From NCBI GenBank assembly GCA_019352125.1, contig JABBNV010000172.1:1-6099 (forward strand): a stretch of 6,099 bases of DNA. The letters are read 5' to 3'. Shown in pieces: positions 1-6,099 of this stretch; the first letter of the stretch is position 1, and every line of letters begins with the position of its first letter. Made by a program: the position numbers and the translations under genes. The stretch comes from Acidobacteriota bacterium (GTDB lineage: Bacteria; Actinomycetota; Actinomycetes; Actinomycetales; Micrococcaceae). The notes under the pieces are model-generated. The model did not search any database, was not told the DNA's origin, and worked only from the letters and a program-made list of their open reading frames with translations.

Positions 1-473
1 CGTTCCAGCGCAACGTCAAACTCGCCGTCGAACGCGCCGGACAAGATGGCATCAGCCATGTTATTGATTTCTGGCGCGCCCGGCGGCTCTGCTACCCCCG
101 CCACCACATGGGAAACCTGCGCCGTATCCTTGCCGGCCTTGAAAAATGCGGCAATACGTTCCGGTTCTGCCTGAGTGGCGGCCCGCAATGCGTATAGCCG
201 CCACAAAGCGCCGGGTAAAGATCTGGCAGGGCTTTGTGCCCAGAGCTCCGCGATGGACTCCAACCCCTGCTGATCTGCTAGCTTCACCAACCGCTTGGTT
301 ACCTCCGGATCATCACTCTTGCGTCCGTGGTGTACCAGCGCTTGAGCCGCCAGGTGGGCGGCCTCGGAGACGCGAGCCGGGTCCGGCCCCCCTGCAAAAG
401 GGTCAAAGTCTGCTGGCGCAAACAGCATGGGCTTGTGGTGCCGGGGTACTGGAGATCCTGCTGACTCGCTCAT
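1..473 (-). CDS. Conserved actinobacterial protein of unknown function (N-terminal 157 residues, cut by window edge)
   Basis: The frame opens at ATG 473-471 and stays open to the left edge. It begins MSESAGSPVPRHKPMLFAP and continues with a PADFDPFAGGPDPARV segment at about residues 19-34. The rest is mostly predicted helix, rich in Ala, Leu and Glu, with no signal peptide, membrane segment or cysteine. An in-frame TAG lies four codons upstream, so this is the first possible ATG; an AGGAG sits 12 nt upstream, slightly far. From memory, close relatives of about 200 residues occur next to tRNA or housekeeping genes in Arthrobacter and related genera. They are often auto-labelled 'DNA-directed RNA polymerase subunit beta'. 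That label is not supported here: nothing resembles RpoB, which is over 1,100 residues. No function can be assigned. It is divergent from the tRNA gene. Reality of the gene is well supported by the clean start, coding composition and remembered family conservation. Confidence 0.8.
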   Translation of the reverse strand, partial: MSESAGSPVPRHHKPMLFAPADFDPFAGGPDPARVSEAAHLAAQALVHHGRKSDDPEVTKRLVKLADQQGLESIAELWAQSPARSLPGALWRLYALRAATQAEPERIAAFFKAGKDTAQVSHVVAGVAEPPGAPEINNMADAILSGAFDGEFDVALE

Positions 474-485
474 GGCTCGACACTA

Positions 486-490
486 CTCCT
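486..490 (-). promoter_or_regulatory. Ribosome binding site of the left-edge gene
   Basis: AGGAG on the minus strand lies 12 nt before the ATG at 473. The spacing is longer than the usual 5-9 nt. The stop codon just upstream in frame leaves no earlier start in this frame, so this is the best available site. Confidence 0.5.
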
Positions 491-523
491 AGGACGATGT
501 CGCATAAAGGGATTTGCGGATTC

Positions 524-551
524 TTGGCTCGGCTCCTCAGTGCGCTATTCT
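524..551 (+). promoter_or_regulatory. Candidate promoter for tRNA-Lys
   Basis: A TTGGCT (-35-like, 524-529) is followed after 16 nt by TATTCT (-10-like, 546-551). Each matches four of six bases of the housekeeping sigma consensus. Transcription would start near 558, giving a leader of about 30 nt before the mature tRNA end at 590, normal for a monocistronic tRNA. The rest of 474-589 shows no other gene. It must also hold the promoter of the divergent gene at 473, for which I see no clear match. Assigned by eye only. Confidence 0.4.
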
Positions 552-589
552 TGGTAGCGTTCGCTGCCCATTCGGTGGTGGAATGGTTG

Positions 590-665
590 GCGCCTTTAGC
601 TCAGTTGGTAGAGCATCGGACTTTTAATCCGTGGGTCGTGGGTTCGAGCCCCACAGGGCGCACCA
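590..665 (+). tRNA. tRNA-Lys (anticodon TTT), CCA encoded
   Basis: A full 76-nt cloverleaf can be folded by hand. The acceptor stem GCGCCTT pairs with AGGGCGC, with one G-U pair. The D arm is GCTC/GAGC around AGTTGGTA. The anticodon stem TCGGA/TCCGT has a T-T mismatch at the outermost pair. The loop CTTTTAA (621-627) holds anticodon TTT at 623-625. The variable loop has five bases. The T arm is GTGGG/CCCAC with loop TTCGAGC. The discriminator is A662 and the CCA end is encoded at 663-665. TTT decodes AAA and AAG lysine codons. The gene stands alone, convergent with the reductase gene, whose stop codon lies 12 bases beyond. No partial copy of the tRNA 3' end is visible elsewhere in the window, so there is no sign that an integrated element uses it as an attachment site here. 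Confidence 0.97.
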
Positions 666-669
666 CGGC

Positions 670-683
670 TGGCTAGTTAGCCA
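670..683. other. Small inverted repeat between tRNA-Lys and the reductase stop codon
   Basis: TGGCTA and TAGCCA are separated by two bases, giving a stem of about five pairs with a four-base loop. The TAA stop of the minus-strand reductase (679-677) lies inside it. It is placed where a bidirectional terminator between convergent transcripts would sit. However, it is short and no T-run follows on either strand, so it is not called a terminator. Confidence 0.35.
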
Positions 684-1543
684 CCAATGGAATCCAGTTC
701 AGCCATAGCGTCTGCGGGGAGCTGCAGTGCAGCGCTGGCAATGTTCTGGCGCAGATGATCAACGGATGATGTGCCCGGAATCAGCAGAATGTTCTCCTTA
801 TGGTTCAGCAGCCAAGCCAATGCCACAGCCATGGGAGTGGCTTCCACGCGGGTGGCAACGTTAAGCAACGTGGCTGATTGCAGTGGCGAAAATCCGCCAA
901 GTGGGAAGAAAGGCACAAAGGCAATCCCTTGTTCCGCCAGTGATTCCAACAATTCTTCATCCACTCGATTCGCAACGTTATACAAGTTCTGAACGCACAC
1001 CACGGGGGCAATACTTTGCGCCTCGCTTACCTGCTCTGCGGTGACATTGCTGACACCCAGATGATTGATCAAACCTTCTGACTGAAGCTCTGCCAACGCG
1101 GTAAATGGCTCTTCGATGGATCCTGAGGTCGGTGCCTCTACGCTTCCTACACGCAGATTCACCACGTCCAGTCTCGCTAGGCCAAGGTTGCTCAGGTTCT
1201 CCTGAACTGCCTGGCGCAACTCGGCGGGGGAGAGGGCATGTGGCCACCCGCCCTGTGCGTCCCGGCGCGCGCCCACCTTGGTAACAATGTGGAGATTGTC
1301 CGCGTACGGGTGGAGTGCCCGTCGAATCAACTGGTTAGTGATGTGCGGGCCGTAAAAGTCTGAGGTGTCAATATGGGTGATGCCAGCCTCAACCACTGCG
1401 TGCAGCACGTTGATGGCGGCTTGTTCATCTGCGGGCGGACCAAAAATTCCGGGACCGGAGAGCTGCATTGCGCCGTAACCCATGCGGCTCACAGTTACGT
1501 CATCGGCCAGCGGGAAAGTACCGCCGGGGAGTGTGCTATTCAT
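677..1543 (-). CDS. pdxI: Aldo/keto reductase, YdbC/PdxI type (probable NADPH-dependent pyridoxal reductase)
   Basis: This 288-residue protein is a single-domain (alpha/beta)8 aldo/keto reductase. It resembles E. coli YdbC (PdxI, about 286 residues) along its whole length, by memory of that sequence. Shared landmarks are GYGAMQLSGPGIFGPP (22-37), HIDTSDFYGPH (57-67), IVTKVGARR (86-94), the DVVNLRV strand (126-132), GVSNVT (163-168), CVQNLYN (183-189), PFFPLGGFSPLQS (211-223) and the cofactor-phosphate loop IPGTSSVDHLRQN (255-267). Tetrad residues visible are Asp59, Tyr64 and Lys89; the usual His is Asn129, as in YdbC. The known family reaction is reduction of pyridoxal to pyridoxine with NADPH in the cytosol, for vitamin B6 salvage. 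The start is ATG 1543, since GAAGGAG lies 4 nt upstream and the N-terminus aligns with the family; the longer open frame upstream to 1684 overlaps the preceding gene and is not family-like. It lies 91 bp behind the dehydrogenase gene on the same strand. The substrate is inferred, as related reductases act on other aldehydes. Confidence 0.93.
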   Translation of the reverse strand: MNSTLPGGTFPLADDVTVSRMGYGAMQLSGPGIFGPPADEQAAINVLHAVVEAGITHIDTSDFYGPHITNQLIRRALHPYADNLHIVTKVGARRDAQGGWPHALSPAELRQAVQENLSNLGLARLDVVNLRVGSVEAPTSGSIEEPFTALAELQSEGLINHLGVSNVTAEQVSEAQSIAPVVCVQNLYNVANRVDEELLESLAEQGIAFVPFFPLGGFSPLQSATLLNVATRVEATPMAVALAWLLNHKENILLIPGTSSVDHLRQNIASAALQLPADAMAELDSIGG

Positions 1544-1634
1544 GGTGCTCCTTCGAATTCTGTGCACGGGCCATATTGGGGGCCCAGCTTCAGCTTGGTG
1601 TACATTCCTGACGGTCACCAGAGACCTAGCGGTC
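1544..1634 (-). other. Gap between the dehydrogenase and reductase genes
   Basis: These 91 bp separate two co-oriented genes. A GGGCC/GGCCC inverted repeat with an 8-base loop lies at 1568-1585, and a four-pair GACC/GGTC hairpin lies just after the dehydrogenase stop (1623-1634). Neither is followed by a T-run, so there is no convincing terminator and read-through is possible. I see no good -35/-10 pair for a separate reductase promoter. The gap is long enough to contain one that departs from consensus, so operon membership is undecided. Confidence 0.4.
1548..1554 (-). promoter_or_regulatory. Ribosome binding site deciding the reductase start
   Basis: GAAGGAG on the minus strand sits 4 nt before ATG 1543. 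It is the strongest Shine-Dalgarno match in the window and selects this ATG over upstream in-frame codons, which would run into the preceding coding region. Confidence 0.85.
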
Positions 1635-4454
1635 CTAGGATCCGCCGTCCGTGCGTGGCCGGGCGGAATCCGCCAGCAGCTCAAGAATGTGTCGGTACTC
1701 CTGGCCGGTAGCTCGGGTCATGCCGAGCTCGCAAGTTCGGTTACAGGAGGCGTGGGCGGCGGCATTAAGTTCGACGACGTCAGCAGCTTCGGGTGCGGTG
1801 GCGGCGGCGGTCAGTTCAGGGTGGAGCATGCCACGCTCTCCGGCGAAGGCACAGCAGCCCCAATTTTCCGGCACGTGAACTACATCTGCTACGGCGGCTG
1901 CCACGTGATTGAGAGAGCTGTCCAGACCCATCCGCACCGAGGAGCACGTGGGGTGCATTGTCAGCGATGGGAGCTTTCGCAACTGTGGCAGTAGTGGAAG
2001 TAAACGCTCCGCCGCGAACTCTACGGCGTCAATGACCCGCAGTGTCGAGTTGCCCTGGGCAGCATGATTTTCTAGTGCGTGCCTGATCCCCTCCGTGCAG
2101 GACGATGCGTCGCAAATTATGGGAAGTCGGCCGCCGTCGCTCGCTTCGATTAGCGCTGTCACGGTGCGTTGTTGCATGCGCTCCAGCCCGGATTTCATCC
2201 CTTTGGATGACCAGGGTGTGCCGCAACAGAGGGAGTCAATAGTGGCCGGGATCAGGACGCTGATTCCCGCAGCAGCACAGAGCTCCTCAAAGCTGACTTG
2301 CACCCCGCTGGTGGACGCATCCGTGGGTCCAAACATGGTGGCCGTACAGGAGGGAAAGTATACGGCCTCCGGTTTTTGAGTGGGTGCGGGGCGACGTCGT
2401 TTGCTACCACCTGCGGGCAGTTCTGGCGAGTAGAGCGGTACGGTATCCGCGCCCAGGAGGGACCTGGCAGCCTTGTTGACACCGGAGATCAGTGGCAAGG
2501 GGATGTGCGGGGCAGCGCTTAGGGCAAGGCCAGCGGCTCGGGTAGTGCCCGCCCAATGGTCTGCTGCCATGGCCCACCCGGCTTGGGCTATCTTGGGTGC
2601 GGATTCTTGCCGGAGCGTCTTCACTAGGGTTCCCGTGTTAATCCCTACGGGGCACGCCGTTTGGCACATGCCATCCACGGCGCAGGTTTGTACTCCGGCG
2701 TATTCGTAATCCCGCTCAAGTTCCGCAACTAGCGCGCCGTCTCCCGCCATTTTTGCCGCCTCAATGGAGCGCAAGGTGACAATGCGTTGGCGCGGCGTCA
2801 GGGTCAGGTCTCGGCTGGGGCACACGGGCTCGCAGTAGCCACAGGAGACACACCGATCCACCTCTTCAGCGACGGGGGGAGCAGTCTTGATGTGGTTCAA
2901 GTGGGCCGTCGGATCGTCGTCCAGGAGAACGCCCGGATTCAGCACTCCCGATGGGTCAAAGAGTTCCTTGATTCGTCGCATGACCCCATAGAGCTCGTCG
3001 CCAAATTGGCGCCGTACAAATGGTGCCATGACCCGTCCCGTGCCGTGCTCAGCTTTGAGCGAGCCGCCAGCTCCAAGCACTAGGTCCACCATGTCCTCCG
3101 TGAAGGCACTGTATCGATTCAGCTCCGCTGTGGTTGCGAAGCCATCGGTGAGCATGAAGTGGATGTTGCCGTCCTTCGCGTGCCCAAAAATGACTGAATT
3201 GGCGTAGGAATACTTGTCGAAGAGTGTGCCCAGAGCTGCACAGGTTGTGCCCAGTTCCGGTACCGGAACCACAATGTCTTCGAGCAGAGCCGTGGTCCCG
3301 GACGGGCGTGCCCCGGCAATAGTCGCATAGAGTCCCTTGCGAAGTGTCCACAGTTGGCTGCGCAGCGCCGGGTCGGACTGGAAGGCCAGCCCGGGTTCGG
3401 TACCTGCCTTGGCCAGAACGGCCAGGCCCTGCTGCCGCTGCTGCGCTAAATCCTCCGCGGAGTTGCTGTGATACTCGATCAGCAGGGCTGCGTGGTTGGC
3501 TACGCTGAGGTTCGCCACAGCAGCGGGTGTGTTGGGCAACGTCTGGCCCACTCGCAAGGAGGCGGAATCCATCAGCTCAACGGTGGCAGCGCCGGAGGCA
3601 ACAATTTCTGGCAGCACCGCGTTTGCGCTCGCGAGGTCTCGAAAGACAACCAAGCCGCTACTGATCTGGCTCCGCTTCTCCACGGTGCGGAAGGTAGCGG
3701 ACGCAACAAAGCCAAGGGTGCCCTCGCTGCCCACCAGCAGATGAGCAAGAATCTGGCTGGCGGAATCAAAATCCAACAGTGAATTGAGGCCATACCCCAT
3801 GGTGTTTTTCATGGCGTATTGAGCCTGAATCTTGGCCGTCGCCGCGGCACTGGAGCGCACACGCTGTGCTAATTCCAGCAGCCCGTCATGCAACTCAGGT
3901 TCCTGGGCCCGCAGCTGAGCATCCGCGTCCGGTGCACCAGTATCTACAACGGTTCCGCTGGGCAGTACTGCCACCAGGGATTCCAGAGTCTGGTAGGCGT
4001 TATCCGTAATTCCGCATTCCATTCCGGAAGAATTATTGGCGACGACGCCACCCACCGTGCACGCAATTTCACTGGCGGGATCGGGCCCAAACTTACGGCC
4101 ATATCCAGCCAACCTCGCATTGAGTGCCCGCACGGTGACGCCTGGCTGAACCCTAACTCTGGCACCGTCGTCGAGCACTTCAATGCCCTTGAAATGTTGC
4201 CGTACATCTACCAGAGCCGCGTCCGTGACCGCTTGCCCGCTCAGGCTAGTGCCGCCAGAGCGGAAGGTAAGCGAGACCCCGTTGAGGGTGCTTGCGGCGA
4301 AGAGCCGGCCAACTTCTTCAGCATCACGAGCAGTGATGACCACCTGGGGCGTGAGCAGAAAATGAGAGGCATCGTGAGCATTGGCATGGCGATCGATGGC
4401 CCTGGTGGACACCTGAGCGGGGTCCGCCACGGCAGTGCGGAAAGCGGAAAACAT
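1635..4454 (-). CDS. FAD and 4Fe-4S D-2-hydroxyacid dehydrogenase, probable quinone-dependent D-lactate dehydrogenase
   Basis: This 939-residue fusion joins a GlcD-like flavoprotein to a GlcF-like iron-sulfur part. Numbering starts at Met 4454. The FAD-binding PCMH domain covers about residues 30-255, with RSGGTSLSGQ (65-74), GPDPAS (123-128), GGVVANNSSGMECG (135-148) and VGSEGTLG (241-248). The FAD-oxidase C-terminal domain follows (about 260-510), with GHAKDGNIH (424-432) and KAEHGTGR (467-474). A dicluster ferredoxin region has Cys535, 538, 541 and 545, then Cys591, 597 and 601. Two CCG-type cysteine-rich modules end the protein (Cys703, 743-744, 781, 786; Cys837, 867-868, 904, 908). All expected cysteines are present. 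Architecture and length match the Pseudomonas Fe-S D-lactate dehydrogenase (LldE type, about 938 residues). That family oxidises D-lactate to pyruvate at the inner face of the membrane and reduces quinone. There are no transmembrane segments, so attachment would be peripheral. D-2-hydroxyglutarate or glycolate are alternative substrates. An upstream in-frame ATG at 4505 would add 17 residues. Confidence 0.93.
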   Translation of the reverse strand: MFSAFRTAVADPAQVSTRAIDRHANAHDASHFLLTPQVVITARDAEEVGRLFAASTLNGVSLTFRSGGTSLSGQAVTDAALVDVRQHFKGIEVLDDGARVRVQPGVTVRALNARLAGYGRKFGPDPASEIACTVGGVVANNSSGMECGITDNAYQTLESLVAVLPSGTVVDTGAPDADAQLRAQEPELHDGLLELAQRVRSSAAATAKIQAQYAMKNTMGYGLNSLLDFDSASQILAHLLVGSEGTLGFVASATFRTVEKRSQISSGLVVFRDLASANAVLPEIVASGAATVELMDSASLRVGQTLPNTPAAVANLSVANHAALLIEYHSNSAEDLAQQRQQGLAVLAKAGTEPGLAFQSDPALRSQLWTLRKGLYATIAGARPSGTTALLEDIVVPVPELGTTCAALGTLFDKYSYANSVIFGHAKDGNIHFMLTDGFATTAELNRYSAFTEDMVDLVLGAGGSLKAEHGTGRVMAPFVRRQFGDELYGVMRRIKELFDPSGVLNPGVLLDDDPTAHLNHIKTAPPVAEEVDRCVSCGYCEPVCPSRDLTLTPRQRIVTLRSIEAAKMAGDGALVAELERDYEYAGVQTCAVDGMCQTACPVGINTGTLVKTLRQESAPKIAQAGWAMAADHWAGTTRAAGLALSAAPHIPLPLISGVNKAARSLLGADTVPLYSPELPAGGSKRRRPAPTQKPEAVYFPSCTATMFGPTDASTSGVQVSFEELCAAAGISVLIPATIDSLCCGTPWSSKGMKSGLERMQQRTVTALIEASDGGRLPIICDASSCTEGIRHALENHAAQGNSTLRVIDAVEFAAERLLPLLPQLRKLPSLTMHPTCSSVRMGLDSSLNHVAAAVADVVHVPENWGCCAFAGERGMLHPELTAAATAPEAADVVELNAAAHASCNRTCELGMTRATGQEYRHILELLADSARPRTDGGS

Positions 4455-4460
4455 AAAAGG

Positions 4461-4467
4461 CACCTTC
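4461..4467 (-). promoter_or_regulatory. Ribosome binding site favouring the 4454 start of the dehydrogenase
   Basis: GAAGGTG on the minus strand lies 6 nt before ATG 4454. A competing GGTGGA (4512-4517) lies 6 nt before the upstream ATG at 4505. I prefer 4454 because it gives the family length, its N-terminus MFSAFRTAV looks like the family start, and it leaves about 100 bp for two divergent promoters. The extra 17 residues from 4505 (MHRPLASQPP and on) look like leader rather than protein. Confidence 0.55.
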
Positions 4468-4485
4468 GAATCGGTGGGCGGCTGG

Positions 4486-4500
4486 CTGGCCAATGGCCGG
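4486..4500. other. Palindrome in the dehydrogenase leader, possible operator
   Basis: GGCCA-A-TGGCC (4488-4498) is a perfect 5+5 inverted repeat with one central base. One further C/G pair follows on each side after a mismatch. It lies upstream of the preferred dehydrogenase start and downstream of the candidate promoter, a position where a repressor site would act. It does not match the TNGTNNNACNA pattern of LldR-type regulators. In GC-rich DNA a palindrome this short arises often by chance. Confidence 0.25.
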
Positions 4501-4514
4501 TGCATAGTGATTCC

Positions 4515-4546
4515 ACCGTAAACCTTTGCATGGCCGTGCGTGGCAA
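4515..4546 (-). promoter_or_regulatory. Weak candidate promoter for the dehydrogenase
   Basis: On the minus strand TTGCCA (4546-4541) is followed after 18 nt by TTTACG (4522-4517), or after 20 nt by TACGGT (4520-4515). The -35 match is fair and the -10 match poor (three of six bases). The transcript would begin near 4508-4510, so the upstream ATG at 4505 would have almost no leader and the ATG at 4454 about 55 nt. Assigned by eye, low certainty. Confidence 0.25.
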
Positions 4547-4555
4547 ACTACGTAC

Positions 4556-6099
4556 ATGAGTGCTGAACACGGCCGATTGGAAAACCCCAAACAATGGCGT
4601 GCCTGGGGACCCTACGTGGCCTCCCGGCAGTGGGGCACAGTCAGGGAAGATTATTCAGCCAACGGGGACGCGTGGAACTACTTTCCCTTTGATCATGCGC
4701 ATCAACGTGCTTACCGCTGGGGTGAGGACGGACTAGCAGGGATTAGCGATGCGGACGGTCTGCTCAACTTTTCTATAGCGTTGCACAACGGCAAGGATGA
4801 CAGACTCAAAGAACGCCTTTTTGGGCTCACCAATGGTCAGGGGAACCACGGGGAGGACGTGAAGGAGTACTGGTGGCCGCTAGACGCCACACCCACCCAC
4901 TCCTGGGCGAGCTGGCTTTACCGATACCCGCAGGCGGCGTACCCGTATCAGCAACTCGTGGCTGAGAACGGCGCTCGCAGCAAACAAGAGCCCGAATTTG
5001 AACTCAGTGACACAGGGGTGTTGGACCACAACAGATTCTTCGATATCAGCGTTGACCATGCCAAGGCAGACGTCGATGACCTATTGATCACGATCACCGC
5101 CACCAACCACGGGCCGGACATGGCGCCGCTTGAACTGCTGGGACAGCTCTGGTTTACCAACACCTGGGCATGGGGAAACGACCCCGAGATCCCAGAGCTA
5201 CGGGCACTGGTGATAGCTGGCGAGGATCCCACTGACTCCGCCCTGCGGATTGCCGCGAGCCATCACCGCTTAGGCAATTTTGTGTTGGCCGCTGAACCTC
5301 ATCTGGACGCTATGCCAACCCTCCTGTTCTGTGATAACGAAACCAACGACGTCGAACTGTATGGTGCGGAAACTAACCGCACTGCTTACCCCAAAGACGG
5401 CATCAACAACGCAGTGGTGCACGGGGATTTTGCTGGGGTGAATCCCCAGAACCGTGGCACCAAAGCCGCCGTCAGGTATTCCTTTGCTGGTATTGCTCCC
5501 GGGCAGAGCGTCACGGTGCGTCTTCGTCTCCGGGCGGACTCAGCAAACGCGGTCATCGACGGCACCACCAGACCGGGAATGGATGCGGATTTCGGCCCCA
5601 CCTTTGCCGCCACCATGGCTCAACGATCCCACGAGGCCGACTCCTTCTATGCCGCTGTTATCCCCGCTAGTGCCAGCGTAGAAGATGCCCATGTTGCCCG
5701 GCGGGCATTCGCTGGCTTGATGTGGGGGAAACAGCTGTATCGGTACACGGTGGAGGACTGGTTAGAAGGGGATCCGGCCCAACCCCCGCCACCGCCCGAG
5801 CGCAAGCAGGCAACCGGTGCTGTCCCCGGCAGAAATACTCGCTGGCGAAATCTGGACCTTGCGCACGTCATTTCCATGCCTGACGAGTGGGAATATCCGT
5901 GGTTTGCTGCGTGGGATCTGGCATTTCATACCGTTCCGTTGGCGCACATTGACCCGGCGTTCGCCAAGGACCAACTGTTGTTGTTATGCCGCGAGTTCGT
6001 GCTGCACCCGGACGGCCAGCTGCCTGCGTACGAGTGGGCATTTGGCGATGTAAATCCACCGGTTCATGCGTGGGCTGCGTGGCAGATCTACACTCTTGA
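4556..6099 (+). CDS. GH63/MGH1-like glycoside hydrolase (probable glucosidase), N-terminal 514 residues, cut by window edge
   Basis: The frame runs from ATG 4556 to the right edge with no stop; the final TGA of the window is out of frame. The N-terminus carries blocks typical of large bacterial 'glucosidase' proteins with an MGH1-like domain (usually about 880-900 residues): RQWGTVREDYSANGDAWNYF (24-43), YRWGEDGLAGISD (53-65), KERLFGLTNGQGNHGEDVKE (85-104) and THSWASWLYRYPQAAYPY (114-131). A beta-rich domain fills about 160-330. A proline-rich linker (P408-P414 region) precedes the (alpha/alpha)6 barrel, which opens with MPDEWEYPWFAAWDLAFH (441-458) and YEWAFGDVNPPVHAWA (492-507). By analogy with GH63 enzymes such as E. 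coli YgjK, Asp454 in the WD motif is the candidate general acid; the general base Glu would lie beyond the window. There is no signal peptide, so the enzyme is probably cytosolic. The substrate, perhaps an alpha-glucoside or glucosyl/mannosylglycerate, is unknown. No clear Shine-Dalgarno precedes the ATG. It is divergent from the dehydrogenase gene. Confidence 0.88.
   Translation, partial: MSAEHGRLENPKQWRAWGPYVASRQWGTVREDYSANGDAWNYFPFDHAHQRAYRWGEDGLAGISDADGLLNFSIALHNGKDDRLKERLFGLTNGQGNHGEDVKEYWWPLDATPTHSWASWLYRYPQAAYPYQQLVAENGARSKQEPEFELSDTGVLDHNRFFDISVDHAKADVDDLLITITATNHGPDMAPLELLGQLWFTNTWAWGNDPEIPELRALVIAGEDPTDSALRIAASHHRLGNFVLAAEPHLDAMPTLLFCDNETNDVELYGAETNRTAYPKDGINNAVVHGDFAGVNPQNRGTKAAVRYSFAGIAPGQSVTVRLRLRADSANAVIDGTTRPGMDADFGPTFAATMAQRSHEADSFYAAVIPASASVEDAHVARRAFAGLMWGKQLYRYTVEDWLEGDPAQPPPPPERKQATGAVPGRNTRWRNLDLAHVISMPDEWEYPWFAAWDLAFHTVPLAHIDPAFAKDQLLLLCREFVLHPDGQLPAYEWAFGDVNPPVHAWAAWQIYTL

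Noticed and set aside
590..665. tRNA-Lys as an integration site for a mobile element
   Set aside because: No integrase gene, no repeat of the tRNA 3' end and no change in gene character is visible on either side within the window.
146..676. Plus-strand open frame of 176 codons overlapping the left gene and the tRNA
   Set aside because: It is antisense to a well-supported coding frame, crosses the tRNA gene and has low-complexity Pro/Arg-rich composition with no family resemblance.
1568..1585. GGGCC/GGCCC hairpin as an intrinsic terminator between the dehydrogenase and reductase genes
   Set aside because: The stem has only five pairs with an eight-base loop and no T-run follows on the transcribed strand.
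1544..1684. N-terminal extension of the reductase frame by 47 codons
   Set aside because: It overlaps the end of the dehydrogenase gene, has a composition unlike the reductase family, and the GAAGGAG site places the start at 1543.
1482..1994. Plus-strand open frame of 170 codons across the reductase start and the dehydrogenase 3' end
   Set aside because: It spans the ends of two real minus-strand genes and translates to Gly/Cys-rich text typical of antisense reading of Ala-rich coding DNA.
3888..4559. Plus-strand open frame of 223 codons antisense to the dehydrogenase N-terminal half
   Set aside because: The opposite strand encodes intact FAD-binding motifs over this whole stretch. The antisense product has no recognisable motif.
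6097..6099. TGA at the window end as stop of the glycoside hydrolase
   Set aside because: It is out of frame: 1,544 bases from the ATG leave two bases (GA) after codon 514, and the protein is far shorter than its family at that point.

Overview
The window reads as ordinary chromosome of a moderately high-GC actinobacterium. Protein-level resemblance, the GAAGGAG-type ribosome binding sites and the CCA-encoding tRNA point to the Arthrobacter group of the Micrococcaceae. The organism is an inference from remembered family members, because no search could be run. No phage, insertion-sequence, CRISPR or integron signal is visible.

Layout, left to right. Positions 1-473 (minus strand) carry the N-terminal 157 residues of a small conserved actinobacterial protein of unknown function, cut by the left edge. 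Positions 474-589 are a divergent intergenic stretch with a plausible promoter for the tRNA-Lys(TTT) gene at 590-665 (plus strand). A minus-strand pair follows. A 939-residue FAD and iron-sulfur D-2-hydroxyacid (probably D-lactate) dehydrogenase lies at 1635-4454, with an alternative upstream start at 4505. After a 91-bp gap comes a 288-residue YdbC/PdxI-type aldo/keto reductase at 677-1543. A short divergent region (4455-4555) separates the dehydrogenase from a plus-strand GH63/MGH1-like glycoside hydrolase that starts at 4556 and runs off the right edge after 514 codons.

How the genes may work together. The dehydrogenase would oxidise D-lactate (or a related D-2-hydroxyacid) to the 2-oxoacid and pass electrons through FAD and iron-sulfur clusters towards the quinone pool. 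The reductase behind it probably reduces pyridoxal to pyridoxine with NADPH. They are co-oriented and may be co-transcribed, but no metabolic link is evident. The glycoside hydrolase probably cleaves an alpha-glycoside or a compatible-solute glycoside. The region looks like housekeeping and catabolic genes around a tRNA. I found no convincing novel system; the points worth checking are start sites, an unassigned conserved protein, an atypical reductase tetrad and small palindromes.
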